Below are positions 8,268 to 15,373 of a DNA stretch of 64,000 bases, in pieces; positions within the stretch are counted from its first letter, which is position 1; the number at the start of each line of letters is the position of its first letter. The stretch is taken from the NCBI RefSeq assembly GCF_015191005.1, contig NZ_CP040442.1, forward strand, positions 372,001-436,000, written 5' to 3'. The notes below the pieces were generated by a model. That model had not been told where the DNA came from. It made no database searches and saw only the letters and a list, made by a program, of their open reading frames with translations. This DNA comes from Kaistella flava (ex Peng et al. 2021). GTDB taxonomy: Bacteria; Bacteroidota; Bacteroidia; Flavobacteriales; Weeksellaceae. A program made the translations under genes and the position numbers.

Positions 8268-10697
8268 ATGGAGACTACCTATATTGAAACTCAGCAGATT
8301 ACCTTTCAAGACTTTAAAAACCAAATCTTAGAAGATTATAAACTGGGCAGAATTTCCAGAGAAATGTCTTACCTCGGAAGAAGGGAAGTATTGACTGGTA
8401 AAGCAAAATTTGGAATTTTTGGCGATGGTAAAGAATTACCGCAATTAGCCATGGCAAAGGTTTTTAAAGATGGTGATTTCCGATCTGGATATTACCGTGA
8501 TCAAACTTTTGCATTTGCAATTGGTGCAATAAGCGTGGAGAATTTTTTCGCACAATTATATGCAGATACCAATATTGAACGCGAACCCGCTTCTGCAGGA
8601 CGACAAATGAATGGGCATTACGCGACCAGAAGTTTGAATGAAGATGGAAGTTGGAAAGACTTAACAAAACAAAAAAATATATCCTCTGATATTTCCCCGA
8701 CAGCTGGACAAATGCCCAGATTATTAGGATTAGCACTGGCTTCGAAAGTGTATAAATCGGTAAAATTTGAAGGTTCAGAAAAGTTTTCAGATAACGGAAA
8801 TGAAGTTGCTTTCGGAACAATTGGAGATGCTTCAACTGCAGAAGGACATTTTTGGGAAACTTTAAATGCTGCTTGTGCATTGCAAGTTCCGATGATTACT
8901 TCGATTTGGGATGATGGTTACGGAATTTCAGTTCCTACTCACAATCAAAGAGCAAAAGCTGATATTTCAGAAATGCTTTCAGGTTTCCAGAGAAAAGAAG
9001 GGGAGAATCAAGGTTGTGAAATTATTCAGGTAAAAGCTTGGGATTACCCATCTTTATTAGATGCTTACGCAAGAGCAGAACATTTTGCCAGAACGGAAAG
9101 CGTTCCAGTTGTAGTTCATGTTATTGAAGTAACTCAACCTCAAGGTCATTCAACTTCTGGGTCTCACGAAAGATATAAAGATGAAGACCGATTGAAATGG
9201 GAGGGAGATTTTGATGGTTTGGTAAAATTTAAAGAATGGATTTTAGATTATTCTATTGAAATTGAAGGTGCTGAACAACAATTAGCAACGACAGAAGATC
9301 TAGAAAAAATAGAATCTGAAGCAAAGAAATTTGTGAAAGACGGCCAGAAAAAAGCTTGGGAAGATTATCAGAAAACCATTCAGGATTTGAAAGCTGCTGT
9401 ACTTCCTTTGGTTGAAAATTTAAAATCTCAGAATACTGAAGTTGCTGCAGAATTAGAAAAATTCAATACGGTGATTTCTGTGGCGAAAAAAGATATTTTC
9501 CATTTGGTGAGAAAATCTTTATTGTTGACAAGAGCAAATCAATCGGCAGAAAGACAAAACCTTCAAACAAAATTTGAAGAGGTTTTTGCCATTGAAAAAG
9601 AGAATTATTCTTCTCATTTATATTCGCAGTCAGAATGGAAAGCGACTAATGTTAAAGAAGTTGCTCCAATATTTTCTGATGCTTCAGAAACCGTTGACGG
9701 TAGAGTAGTTGTTAGAAATAATTTTGATAAAATTTTTCATAAATATCCAGAAACTTTAATCTTTGGTGAAGATGCCGGAAATATCGGTGATGTAAATCAA
9801 GGTTTAGAAGGACTTCAGGAAAAATATGGTGAGGTAAGAATCGCAGATACCGGAATTCGTGAAGCGACGATTCTTGGACAGGGAATCGGAATGGCAATGC
9901 GTGGTTTAAGACCAATTGCTGAGATTCAATATTTAGATTATATTCTTTATTGTTTGCAAGGAATGAGCGACGATTTAGCGACCGTTCAATACAGAACAAG
10001 AGGTGGACAAAAAGCTCCATTAATCATCAGAACTCGTGGTCACCGATTAGAAGGAGTTTGGCATTCAGGTTCACCGATGGCGGGAATTCTTAATCTTTCA
10101 AAAGGGATTTTAGTTTTGGTACCTCGTAACTTAACGATTGCAGCAGGATTTTATAATACGATGCTTCAAGCTGATGAACCTGCTTTAATTATCGAATGTC
10201 TAAACGGTTACCGTTTGAAAGAAAAGCAACCAGATAACATTGGAGAATTCACTATTCCTGTTGGGAAAATTGAAGTAACCAAAGAAGGAAAAGATGTTAC
10301 TTTAGTAACTTATGGTTCTACCTGGAGATTGGTAATGGAAGCGGCTGCAGAATTAGAAAAAATCGGAATCTCCGCGGAAGTGATTGATATTCAGTCATTA
10401 ATTCCATTTGATTTAAGTCATGAGATTTCTGAAAGTGTTAAGAAAACCAATCGATTAGTTATTATCGATGAAGATGTTGAAGGTGGAGCATCCGCATTTA
10501 TTCTTCAGCAGATTTTAGAAAAACAAAAAGCCTTTAGATATTTAGATTCTGATCCATTAACAATCAGTGCAGAAAATCACCGTCCGCCGTATGCGAGCGA
10601 TGGCGATTATTTCAGCAAACCAAGTGTTGATGATATGGTTGAGAAAGTATACGCATTATTTACAGAAACAAATCCGACGAAATTTCCGAAGATTTAA
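8268..10697 (+). CDS. 2-oxoacid dehydrogenase E1 component, fused alpha and beta subunits (probably branched-chain 2-oxoacid type)
   Basis: This 809-residue thiamine-diphosphate enzyme carries out the decarboxylation step of a 2-oxoacid dehydrogenase complex. The alpha half (~1-400) has the ThDP/Mg motif from GDASTAEGHFWE (D187) to WDDGYGIS about 30 residues later; the usual NN is DD here. After a helical linker the beta half (~470-809) has LIFGEDAGNIGDV, GIREATILGQGIGMAM and RTRGHRLEGVWHSGSP. The subunits are separate proteins in most bacteria, and the fused form is common in Bacteroidota. Branched-chain specificity is inferred from resemblance to fused 2-oxoisovalerate dehydrogenases; pyruvate is the alternative. 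The E3 gene follows, and no E2 is in the window. Confidence 0.85.
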   Translation: METTYIETQQITFQDFKNQILEDYKLGRISREMSYLGRREVLTGKAKFGIFGDGKELPQLAMAKVFKDGDFRSGYYRDQTFAFAIGAISVENFFAQLYADTNIEREPASAGRQMNGHYATRSLNEDGSWKDLTKQKNISSDISPTAGQMPRLLGLALASKVYKSVKFEGSEKFSDNGNEVAFGTIGDASTAEGHFWETLNAACALQVPMITSIWDDGYGISVPTHNQRAKADISEMLSGFQRKEGENQGCEIIQVKAWDYPSLLDAYARAEHFARTESVPVVVHVIEVTQPQGHSTSGSHERYKDEDRLKWEGDFDGLVKFKEWILDYSIEIEGAEQQLATTEDLEKIESEAKKFVKDGQKKAWEDYQKTIQDLKAAVLPLVENLKSQNTEVAAELEKFNTVISVAKKDIFHLVRKSLLLTRANQSAERQNLQTKFEEVFAIEKENYSSHLYSQSEWKATNVKEVAPIFSDASETVDGRVVVRNNFDKIFHKYPETLIFGEDAGNIGDVNQGLEGLQEKYGEVRIADTGIREATILGQGIGMAMRGLRPIAEIQYLDYILYCLQGMSDDLATVQYRTRGGQKAPLIIRTRGHRLEGVWHSGSPMAGILNLSKGILVLVPRNLTIAAGFYNTMLQADEPALIIECLNGYRLKEKQPDNIGEFTIPVGKIEVTKEGKDVTLVTYGSTWRLVMEAAAELEKIGISAEVIDIQSLIPFDLSHEISESVKKTNRLVIIDEDVEGGASAFILQQILEKQKAFRYLDSDPLTISAENHRPPYASDGDYFSKPSVDDMVEKVYALFTETNPTKFPKI

Positions 10698-10753
10698 TAA
10701 ATACAATTTATTTTGTCAAAGTTAAAAATCTTTTACAAAGTTTTTTAACAATC

Positions 10754-10789
10754 AACCCTTTCAGCCTTTTAAAGGCTGAAAGGGTTTTT
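10754..10789 (+). terminator. Rho-independent terminator after E1 gene
   Basis: A 16-bp perfect stem (AACCCTTTCAGCCTTT and its complement) with a one-base centre runs into five T residues. It separates E1 from the lipoamide dehydrogenase gene, so the latter probably has its own promoter. Confidence 0.85.
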
Positions 10790-10846
10790 ACTTATCGCTA
10801 TTAAACCTCAAAAAATTTCCGTAAATTCGCATCAAATTTTTAAATA

Positions 10847-12238
10847 ATGAACTACGATATTATTGTCATTGGGAGTGGACCTGGTGGTTACGTTACGGCA
10901 ATCAGAGCCGCACAATTAGGTTTTAAAACTGCCATTATTGAAAAAGAAAGCTTGGGCGGAATTTGCTTGAACTGGGGTTGTATCCCAACAAAAGCATTGT
11001 TAAAATCTGCGCACGTTTTTAAATATTTACAACAAGCCGAACAATATGGTTTAAATAAAGTAGAAAATCCAGGTTTCGATTTTTCTAAAGTCATCCAGAG
11101 AAGTAGAGGAGTTGCCACTAAAATGAGTGGTGGAATCGCTTTCTTGATGAAGAAAAATAAAATCGATGTCATCATGGGAACTGCGAAAGTTCAAAAAGGA
11201 AAAAAAGTTTCTGTAATCGATAAAGATGGAAAATTAACTGAATATTCTGGAGAACATATCATTATCGCAACTGGAGCTCGTTCCAGAGAATTGCCAAATA
11301 TTCCTCAAGATGGAAAAAAAATAATTGGATACCGTCAAGCGATGGTTCTTCCAGAGCAGCCAAAATCGATGATCGTTGTTGGTTCAGGAGCGATCGGAAT
11401 TGAGTTCGCTGATTTCTATAACACGATGGGAACGAAAGTAACCGTTGTTGAATTCATGCCAAACATCCTTCCTGTTGAAGACGAAGACTCTTCAAAACAC
11501 GTTGAGAAATCTTTGAAAAAATCAGGGATTGAGATCATGACCAACGCTTCCGTAGAATCTGTGGATACTTCCGGAAACGGCGTAAAAGCAACCGTAAAAA
11601 CGGCTACTGGAACGATTACTTTAGAAGCAGATATTTTACTTTCAGCAGTTGGAATCGCGTCCAATATTGAAGGTCAAGGTTTCGAAGAAGTTGGAATCCA
11701 GACGGATAAAGGAAAAGTTTTGGTGAACGAATGGTACGAAACTTCTGTTCCTGGCTATTATGCGATCGGTGATATTTTGCCAACCCAAGCTTTAGCACAC
11801 GTTGCGTCTGCAGAAGGGATTACTTGCGTTGAAAAAATCAAAGGACTTCACGTAGAAAAAATCGATTACGGCAATGTTCCGGGATGTACGTATTGTCATC
11901 CGGAAGTGGCGTCTGTTGGTTTAACTGAGAAGCAAGCGAAAGAAAAAGGCTACGAATTGAAAGTAGGTAAGTTCCCTTTCTCAGCTTCAGGAAAAGCTAC
12001 GGCAAACGGTGATACTGATGGTTTCATCAAGGTGATTTTCGATGCCAAATACGGTGAATGGCTTGGTTGTCACATGGTCGGAGACGGCGTTACCGATATG
12101 ATTGCAGAAGCAGTTGTAGCGCGTAAATTAGAAACAACCGGTCACGAAGTTTTAAAAGCGATTCACCCGCATCCAACCATTTCAGAAGCAGTGATGGAAG
12201 CAGTTGCCGCCGCTTATGGCGAAGTGATTCACATCTAA
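10847..12238 (+). CDS. lpdA: Dihydrolipoyl dehydrogenase (E3)
   Basis: This 463-residue FAD disulfide oxidoreductase reoxidises dihydrolipoamide on E2 or GcvH with NAD+. The N-terminal FAD site is IVIGSGPGGYVTAIRAAQ, the redox disulfide is C40-C45 in CLNWGC, the NAD site is VVGSGAIGIEFADFY, the second FAD motif is YAIGDILP, and the C-terminal active-site His lies in HPHPTISEA. Length and all motifs are normal for a functional enzyme. Placement after the E1 gene suggests it serves that complex, although a terminator between them argues for separate transcription. It may also supply other lipoate-dependent complexes. Confidence 0.93.
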   Translation: MNYDIIVIGSGPGGYVTAIRAAQLGFKTAIIEKESLGGICLNWGCIPTKALLKSAHVFKYLQQAEQYGLNKVENPGFDFSKVIQRSRGVATKMSGGIAFLMKKNKIDVIMGTAKVQKGKKVSVIDKDGKLTEYSGEHIIIATGARSRELPNIPQDGKKIIGYRQAMVLPEQPKSMIVVGSGAIGIEFADFYNTMGTKVTVVEFMPNILPVEDEDSSKHVEKSLKKSGIEIMTNASVESVDTSGNGVKATVKTATGTITLEADILLSAVGIASNIEGQGFEEVGIQTDKGKVLVNEWYETSVPGYYAIGDILPTQALAHVASAEGITCVEKIKGLHVEKIDYGNVPGCTYCHPEVASVGLTEKQAKEKGYELKVGKFPFSASGKATANGDTDGFIKVIFDAKYGEWLGCHMVGDGVTDMIAEAVVARKLETTGHEVLKAIHPHPTISEAVMEAVAAAYGEVIHI

Positions 12239-12262
12239 AATATTGAAAATATTGATATAGAA

Positions 12263-12290
12263 AACTCGAGTGATATGCTGGAGTTTTTTT
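12263..12290 (+). terminator. Terminator after lpdA
   Basis: An 8-bp stem with one mismatch (AACTCGAG / CTGGAGTT) and a 7-base loop is followed by a T run. Confidence 0.65.
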
Positions 12291-12360
12291 ATTGGGTAGA
12301 CTTTTTTAATTACAGGTTTTCTATTTTTATTTGGGCAGCTATTTCCTTCTGGAATTTTAT

Positions 12361-12378
12361 ACTGAGTTTGTCGAAGTA
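12361..12378 (-). repeat. Degenerate copy of the TTCGACAAGCTCAG repeat
   Basis: ACTGAGTTTGTCGAAGTA matches the arms flanking the GIY-YIG gene at 3.4-3.7 kb with about two differences. No nuclease gene accompanies this copy. It lies in the gap between lpdA and a lipoprotein gene. Confidence 0.5.
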
Positions 12379-12534
12379 CTCTCACTTTTTTGTTCCACTT
12401 CGTTCCACAAAAAGAGCTCCGTTCAAGCCGGGCTGTGAACATAGTAATTTTTAGATTTAGAATTATCGTATTTTTATCAAGATATTTTGTAACTATAAAA
12501 TAACTTAAAGATTAGCGCATCTATTTAATTGAAA

Positions 12535-13083
12535 ATGCTAAAAAAAATGAAAAGAAATAAGTGTATCCATAATATATTATTAGTTCTGGTTTTAGTAGTT
12601 TTTTATTATTCGTGCACGAATGATAGATCCAGAAATCTCTATTTTACCCAAATTAAAAATGATGAGGAGTTGCAAAGTTCTTATATATTTAGCAATAAGG
12701 ATGACAGTATATCTGCAGTTCAGTTTAATGTTTTAGAAGGTTTCTATAATGAACAAAAAAAGGATTTTTCATACAAAGATTTAGATCATCTGCTAGTTCA
12801 TCTAAATTCCTTATCTAGGAAGGACAAAGATTTATTGTATTTTTCGAAAAGTTATAAAATTGATAATAAATTTTCAACTTTACTAGAGTTATCTACAGAT
12901 CAAATTGGAAGCAATTTGAATCTGGAAAAGACAGAACAGAATCATTATATTTTATCAGGTTCTAAATACAAAAAGGAGAAACTTTTTACTATTTTATATG
13001 CCTTTTACATAAAAGACAATTATATTTTATATGATGATAATAAAGGTATTTATATAATTGTACCCGATGTCGCGGATTTGTAA
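12535..13083 (+). CDS. Putative lipoprotein, hypothetical
   Basis: This protein has about 182 residues from the ATG at 12535. The basic start and hydrophobic core (ILLVLVLVVFYYSC) form a lipoprotein-like signal with a loose lipobox (YYSC). The mature part has no domain I recognise; it is rich in Lys, Asp, Leu and Tyr. The last seven codons (VPDVADL) and the stop come from a dispersed repeat that begins at 13063. The natural C-terminus may therefore have been replaced when the repeat arrived, or the gene may simply use it. It stands alone and is terminated by the hairpin inside the repeat. Confidence 0.55.
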   Translation: MLKKMKRNKCIHNILLVLVLVVFYYSCTNDRSRNLYFTQIKNDEELQSSYIFSNKDDSISAVQFNVLEGFYNEQKKDFSYKDLDHLLVHLNSLSRKDKDLLYFSKSYKIDNKFSTLLELSTDQIGSNLNLEKTEQNHYILSGSKYKKEKLFTILYAFYIKDNYILYDDNKGIYIIVPDVADL

Positions 13084-13186
13084 TCCATGCCGTTATTATA
13101 AACAAAACCACACCTCCTAAGTTGTGGTTTTTTAATTCCCAAAAATTTCCCTCGCTACCGCACGAATCCTTTCGTGTGGTCCCGTA
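13063..13186 (+). repeat. Dispersed hairpin/terminator repeat, copy 1
   Basis: The head CCCGATGTCGCGGATTTG contains the hairpin CGGATT-TGT-AATCC. It is followed by a terminator hairpin (AAAACCACA / TGTGGTTTT with T run, 13104-13133), then TTAATTCCCAAAAATT and a second hairpin, CACGAA-TCCT-TTCGTG (~13160-13177). Related copies are at 14403, 15259 and, inverted, 47365. The GTCG head followed by a short hairpin resembles REP sequences. Confidence 0.7.
13104..13133 (+). terminator. Terminator inside repeat copy 1
   Basis: AAAACCACA pairs with TGTGGTTTT and a T run follows. It serves the lipoprotein gene directly upstream. Confidence 0.65.
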
Positions 13187-13226
13187 AATAATCAAAGGTT
13201 GGAAATTTTTCTCAGTGGTAGATAAG

Positions 13227-13638
13227 TTATAATTCTTTAAATTTCAAAATTGCTTCCTCAAAATCATCTTTTATAAATTCCCAATGTTTCCCATGAAGAC
13301 AAATAGGAGTGAAGTCATCATCTGCAATACTGAAATTAGTAAAATTCTTTAAAATTAGTTCTCTATCGTGACTATTTGGATAGCGCTCCAAATGTAGTTT
13401 CCAGCATTTTGTTGATGCTGTAATTACGAAGAACTTCGTGGAGATCGCAAAAATCTTTTTTGCGTCCGCCTCTTTGTACGACATCAATTTTCATTACAAT
13501 AATTTCCTCTATTGTTACAAAACGAATTTCATCTTCTATTTTTGCTGGTTGTATAAAAGGGTCGGTGTAATACAAATCTAATTTTACCGAATTTTCTTTG
13601 TCTGTTCCTATGAAAATAAGACTTTCCCAATGCAGGTT
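13227..13638 (-). pseudogene. Frameshifted AbiEii/AbiGii-type nucleotidyltransferase fragment
   Basis: Two overlapping frames join into one protein: an upstream part with SLIFIGTDKENSVKLDLYYT, then IRFVTIEEIIVMKIDVVQRG and GRKKDFCDLHEVLRNYSINK, and a second-frame part with LHLERYPNSHDRELILKNF and a C-terminal GKHWEFIKDDFEEAI. The joint is near 13400, where one extra A shifts the frame. The 'MK.D...RG.RKKDF.DL' block is the C-terminal pattern of AbiEii-like nucleotidyltransferases, the toxin class of type IV toxin-antitoxin modules. The catalytic N-terminal GSxxxD part is missing: an in-frame TAG lies just upstream at 13639-13641. It is broken at both ends and probably inactive. Confidence 0.65.
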
Positions 13639-13765
13639 CTACATCGGAAATAGCATCTACACAACCACCGCTGCTGTGCGAATTCATTTGCGCAAAGTCT
13701 CCAAACTTTGAGCTGTTATATCAAAATCATATCTTTGATTAAATTTGTGAACCGATTTTAAAAAA

Positions 13766-14224
13766 ATGAGAGTAGAGAAATATCATTTAAAAACTGAAAG
13801 TACATTCACTCGCTTTGAATTTGTGAGTGAAGGTCCAAAAGGTGCAATTAGAAAATTAATTGAATTTCAGGAAACAACCAATTCACAGATTTTTAATTTG
13901 GCATTTGGAGATTATGATCCTCAAACTAAAGAAATTAACGATTTGGCTGTTTCTGATAATGGAGATACTGAAAAAATTTTAGGGACAGTTGTTTCTGCAC
14001 TTTATGTTTTCTTAAACGAATTTCCAGATGTTTATGTTTATGCAGCAGGAAGCACAAAAGCAAGAACGAGACTTTATAGAATGGGAATTACGAAATTTTA
14101 TGAACAAATGAAAAATGATTTCTATCTTTACGGACAAATTGGCGATGAATTCCCTGATTTTGAGATTGGTATAGATTATGAAGGATTTTTAGCGCAAAGA
14201 AAATTTAAAAAAAAGGAGTTATGA
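13766..14224 (+). CDS. DUF6934 family protein
   Basis: This 152-residue protein opens VEKYHLKTESTFTRFEFVSE and contains FNLAFGDYDPQTKEINDLAV, then DNGDTEKILGTVVSALYVFL and YAAGSTKARTRLYRMGITKF, the hallmark blocks of the DUF6934 family found in Bacteroidota. No biochemical function is known to me. It overlaps the next small gene by four bases (ATGA) and lies beside a broken AbiEii gene and hairpin repeats, an accessory setting. The two-gene coupling suggests a toxin-antitoxin-like or other small module, which is inference from layout only. Confidence 0.75.
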   Translation: MRVEKYHLKTESTFTRFEFVSEGPKGAIRKLIEFQETTNSQIFNLAFGDYDPQTKEINDLAVSDNGDTEKILGTVVSALYVFLNEFPDVYVYAAGSTKARTRLYRMGITKFYEQMKNDFYLYGQIGDEFPDFEIGIDYEGFLAQRKFKKKEL

Positions 14225-14379
14225 AAAATGCAGAAATTTTAGACAAAAAAATACCTCTTGTCGCTATTGATAGGAGTTTGGATAAATTACGCAATAAAAT
14301 AATGTTTCCAAAAAAACTTGAAAAAGCCAACGAAATGTTATTGACTGCAAAGTTGCCGAAAAACAAACATGTAGTATAG
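14221..14379 (+). CDS. Small partner of the DUF6934 protein (52 residues)
   Basis: The ATG overlaps the stop of the DUF6934 gene (ATGA). The product begins MKNAEILDKKIPLVAIDRSL and ends KLPKNKHVV; it is strongly basic and helical. I recall similar short proteins next to DUF6934 genes, usually somewhat longer, so this one may be shortened at its 3' end by the arrival of the repeat that starts at 14403. Function is unknown. The coupling to the upstream gene is the main support that it is translated. Confidence 0.55.
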   Translation: MKNAEILDKKIPLVAIDRSLDKLRNKIMFPKKLEKANEMLLTAKLPKNKHVV

Positions 14380-14402
14380 AGATTGCTTCAGCTAACTTTG
14401 CC

Positions 14403-14488
14403 CCCGATGTCGCGTATTTGTAATCCGTGCCATCACCTACAAAGAAAACCACACCTTCAAGCTGTGGTTTTTTAATTCCCAAAAATTA
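14403..14488 (+). repeat. Dispersed hairpin/terminator repeat, copy 2
   Basis: The head CCCGATGTCGCGTATTTG has one change from copy 1, so the first hairpin is weaker. The AACCACA...TGTGGTT terminator hairpin (14445-14473) and the TTAATTCCCAAAAATTA tail are kept. It lies 23 bases after the stop of the DUF6934 partner. Confidence 0.7.
14445..14473 (+). terminator. Terminator inside repeat copy 2
   Basis: AACCACA, a mismatch and CTT pair with AAG, a mismatch and TGTGGTT, followed by six T residues. Confidence 0.65.
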
Positions 14489-14793
14489 CTATTTTAAAAG
14501 AATTTAATCAAGTCGTATTGAGAACCAGAGTAATTTATCATTTAGATATGATCGCGTTTGTTAAAGAGAACTTATTTTGATCAATATATTATTAATCAAA
14601 AAAGCCCGAAATCTGGAGGCTTTATGTAGAGAGATTGCACACAAGATTCTGATGATTTACCTGAAATACTTATAGAACTTCCGTAACTTTGAGAGTTAGC
14701 AGCAAAAGATGTCGAACAATTCTGCTTAAGGCAGAAGCAGGCAAACGACATCAATGAATAGCGACAGACTTTTTAGAATCAACTACCTATACA
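14489..14793. other. Intergenic stretch without a supported gene
   Basis: There is no complete gene. A TAACTTTG box at 14684-14691 may be the -7 element for the membrane protein downstream. A short open stretch on the plus strand ending ENLF (stop near 14579) has no start and may be a remnant. Confidence 0.4.
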
Positions 14794-15252
14794 ATGGAAA
14801 ACAAAGCTAAAACGCAACAAGCTAACCAACTAATTTTCCTTGGACTAATTCTATTTCTAGTTGGGCTTCTTGTAGGACTTTTTGTTCAAAAGATGACAAA
14901 CCCGCGTATGGCATTGTCTGCGCACTTGGAAGGAATTATGAATGGAATGTTTTTAGTGATTCTTGGAATTATTTGGACTCGGTTTGTCCTTTCTAAAATT
15001 ATTTTTAGGGTTATTTTTTGGCTGGTAATTTATGGAACGTTTGCGAATCTTGTGGCAGTTATTTTAGCCGCATATACTGGCTTTGGAAAAATGATGCCAA
15101 TTGCTGGCGGACATGAAGGGACAGGAATAATTGAAGATCTAATAACGTTCCTGCTTTTATCGTTAGCTTTAAGCATGATAACTGTTTGCGTCATCATTTT
15201 GGTAGGATTTTATAAACACATGAAACAACTTTCAAAAGAAACTGCATATTAA
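14794..15252 (+). CDS. Hydroxylaminobenzene mutase (HabA)-like membrane protein
   Basis: This 152-residue protein has four hydrophobic helices (~13-30, 45-62, 68-92, 112-140). The block NPRMALSAHLEGIMNGMFLV is very close to the conserved region of the hydroxylaminobenzene mutases HabA and HabB, which rearrange hydroxylaminobenzene to 2-aminophenol. Related sequences are widespread in organisms not known to degrade nitrobenzene, so the native substrate may differ. No nitroreductase or ring-cleavage gene is nearby. It stands alone, between two copies of the hairpin/terminator repeat. Confidence 0.65.
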   Translation: MENKAKTQQANQLIFLGLILFLVGLLVGLFVQKMTNPRMALSAHLEGIMNGMFLVILGIIWTRFVLSKIIFRVIFWLVIYGTFANLVAVILAAYTGFGKMMPIAGGHEGTGIIEDLITFLLLSLALSMITVCVIILVGFYKHMKQLSKETAY

Positions 15253-15258
15253 CAAGTT

Positions 15259-15340
15259 CCCGATGGCGCGGATTTGTAATCAGTGCCGTTATTATAAACA
15301 AAACCACAATTTTAGTTGTGGTTTTTTATCTCCCAAAAAT
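15259..15340 (+). repeat. Dispersed hairpin/terminator repeat, copy 3
   Basis: The head CCCGATGGCGCGGATTTG is followed by TAATCAGTGCCGTTATTATA, nearly as in copy 1, and the terminator hairpin. The repeat also extends the reading frame of the S9 peptidase upstream of its true start, which must not be taken as coding. Confidence 0.7.
15302..15327 (+). terminator. Terminator inside repeat copy 3
   Basis: An AACCACAA / TTGTGGTT stem with a 6-base loop and a T run lies 50 bases after the HabA-like gene. Confidence 0.7.
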
Positions 15341-15373
15341 TCTTATCTTGACATCAAATTATTATATATGCAC

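Noticed and set aside
12182-12442. Minus-strand open frame overlapping the lpdA end
   Set aside because: It overlaps a well-supported gene, crosses a terminator and a dispersed repeat, and shows no domain.
15263-15373. N-terminal extension of the S9 peptidase with four cysteines
   Set aside because: These codons are the dispersed repeat and lie before a clear signal peptide; the pattern of cysteines is an accident of the repeat.
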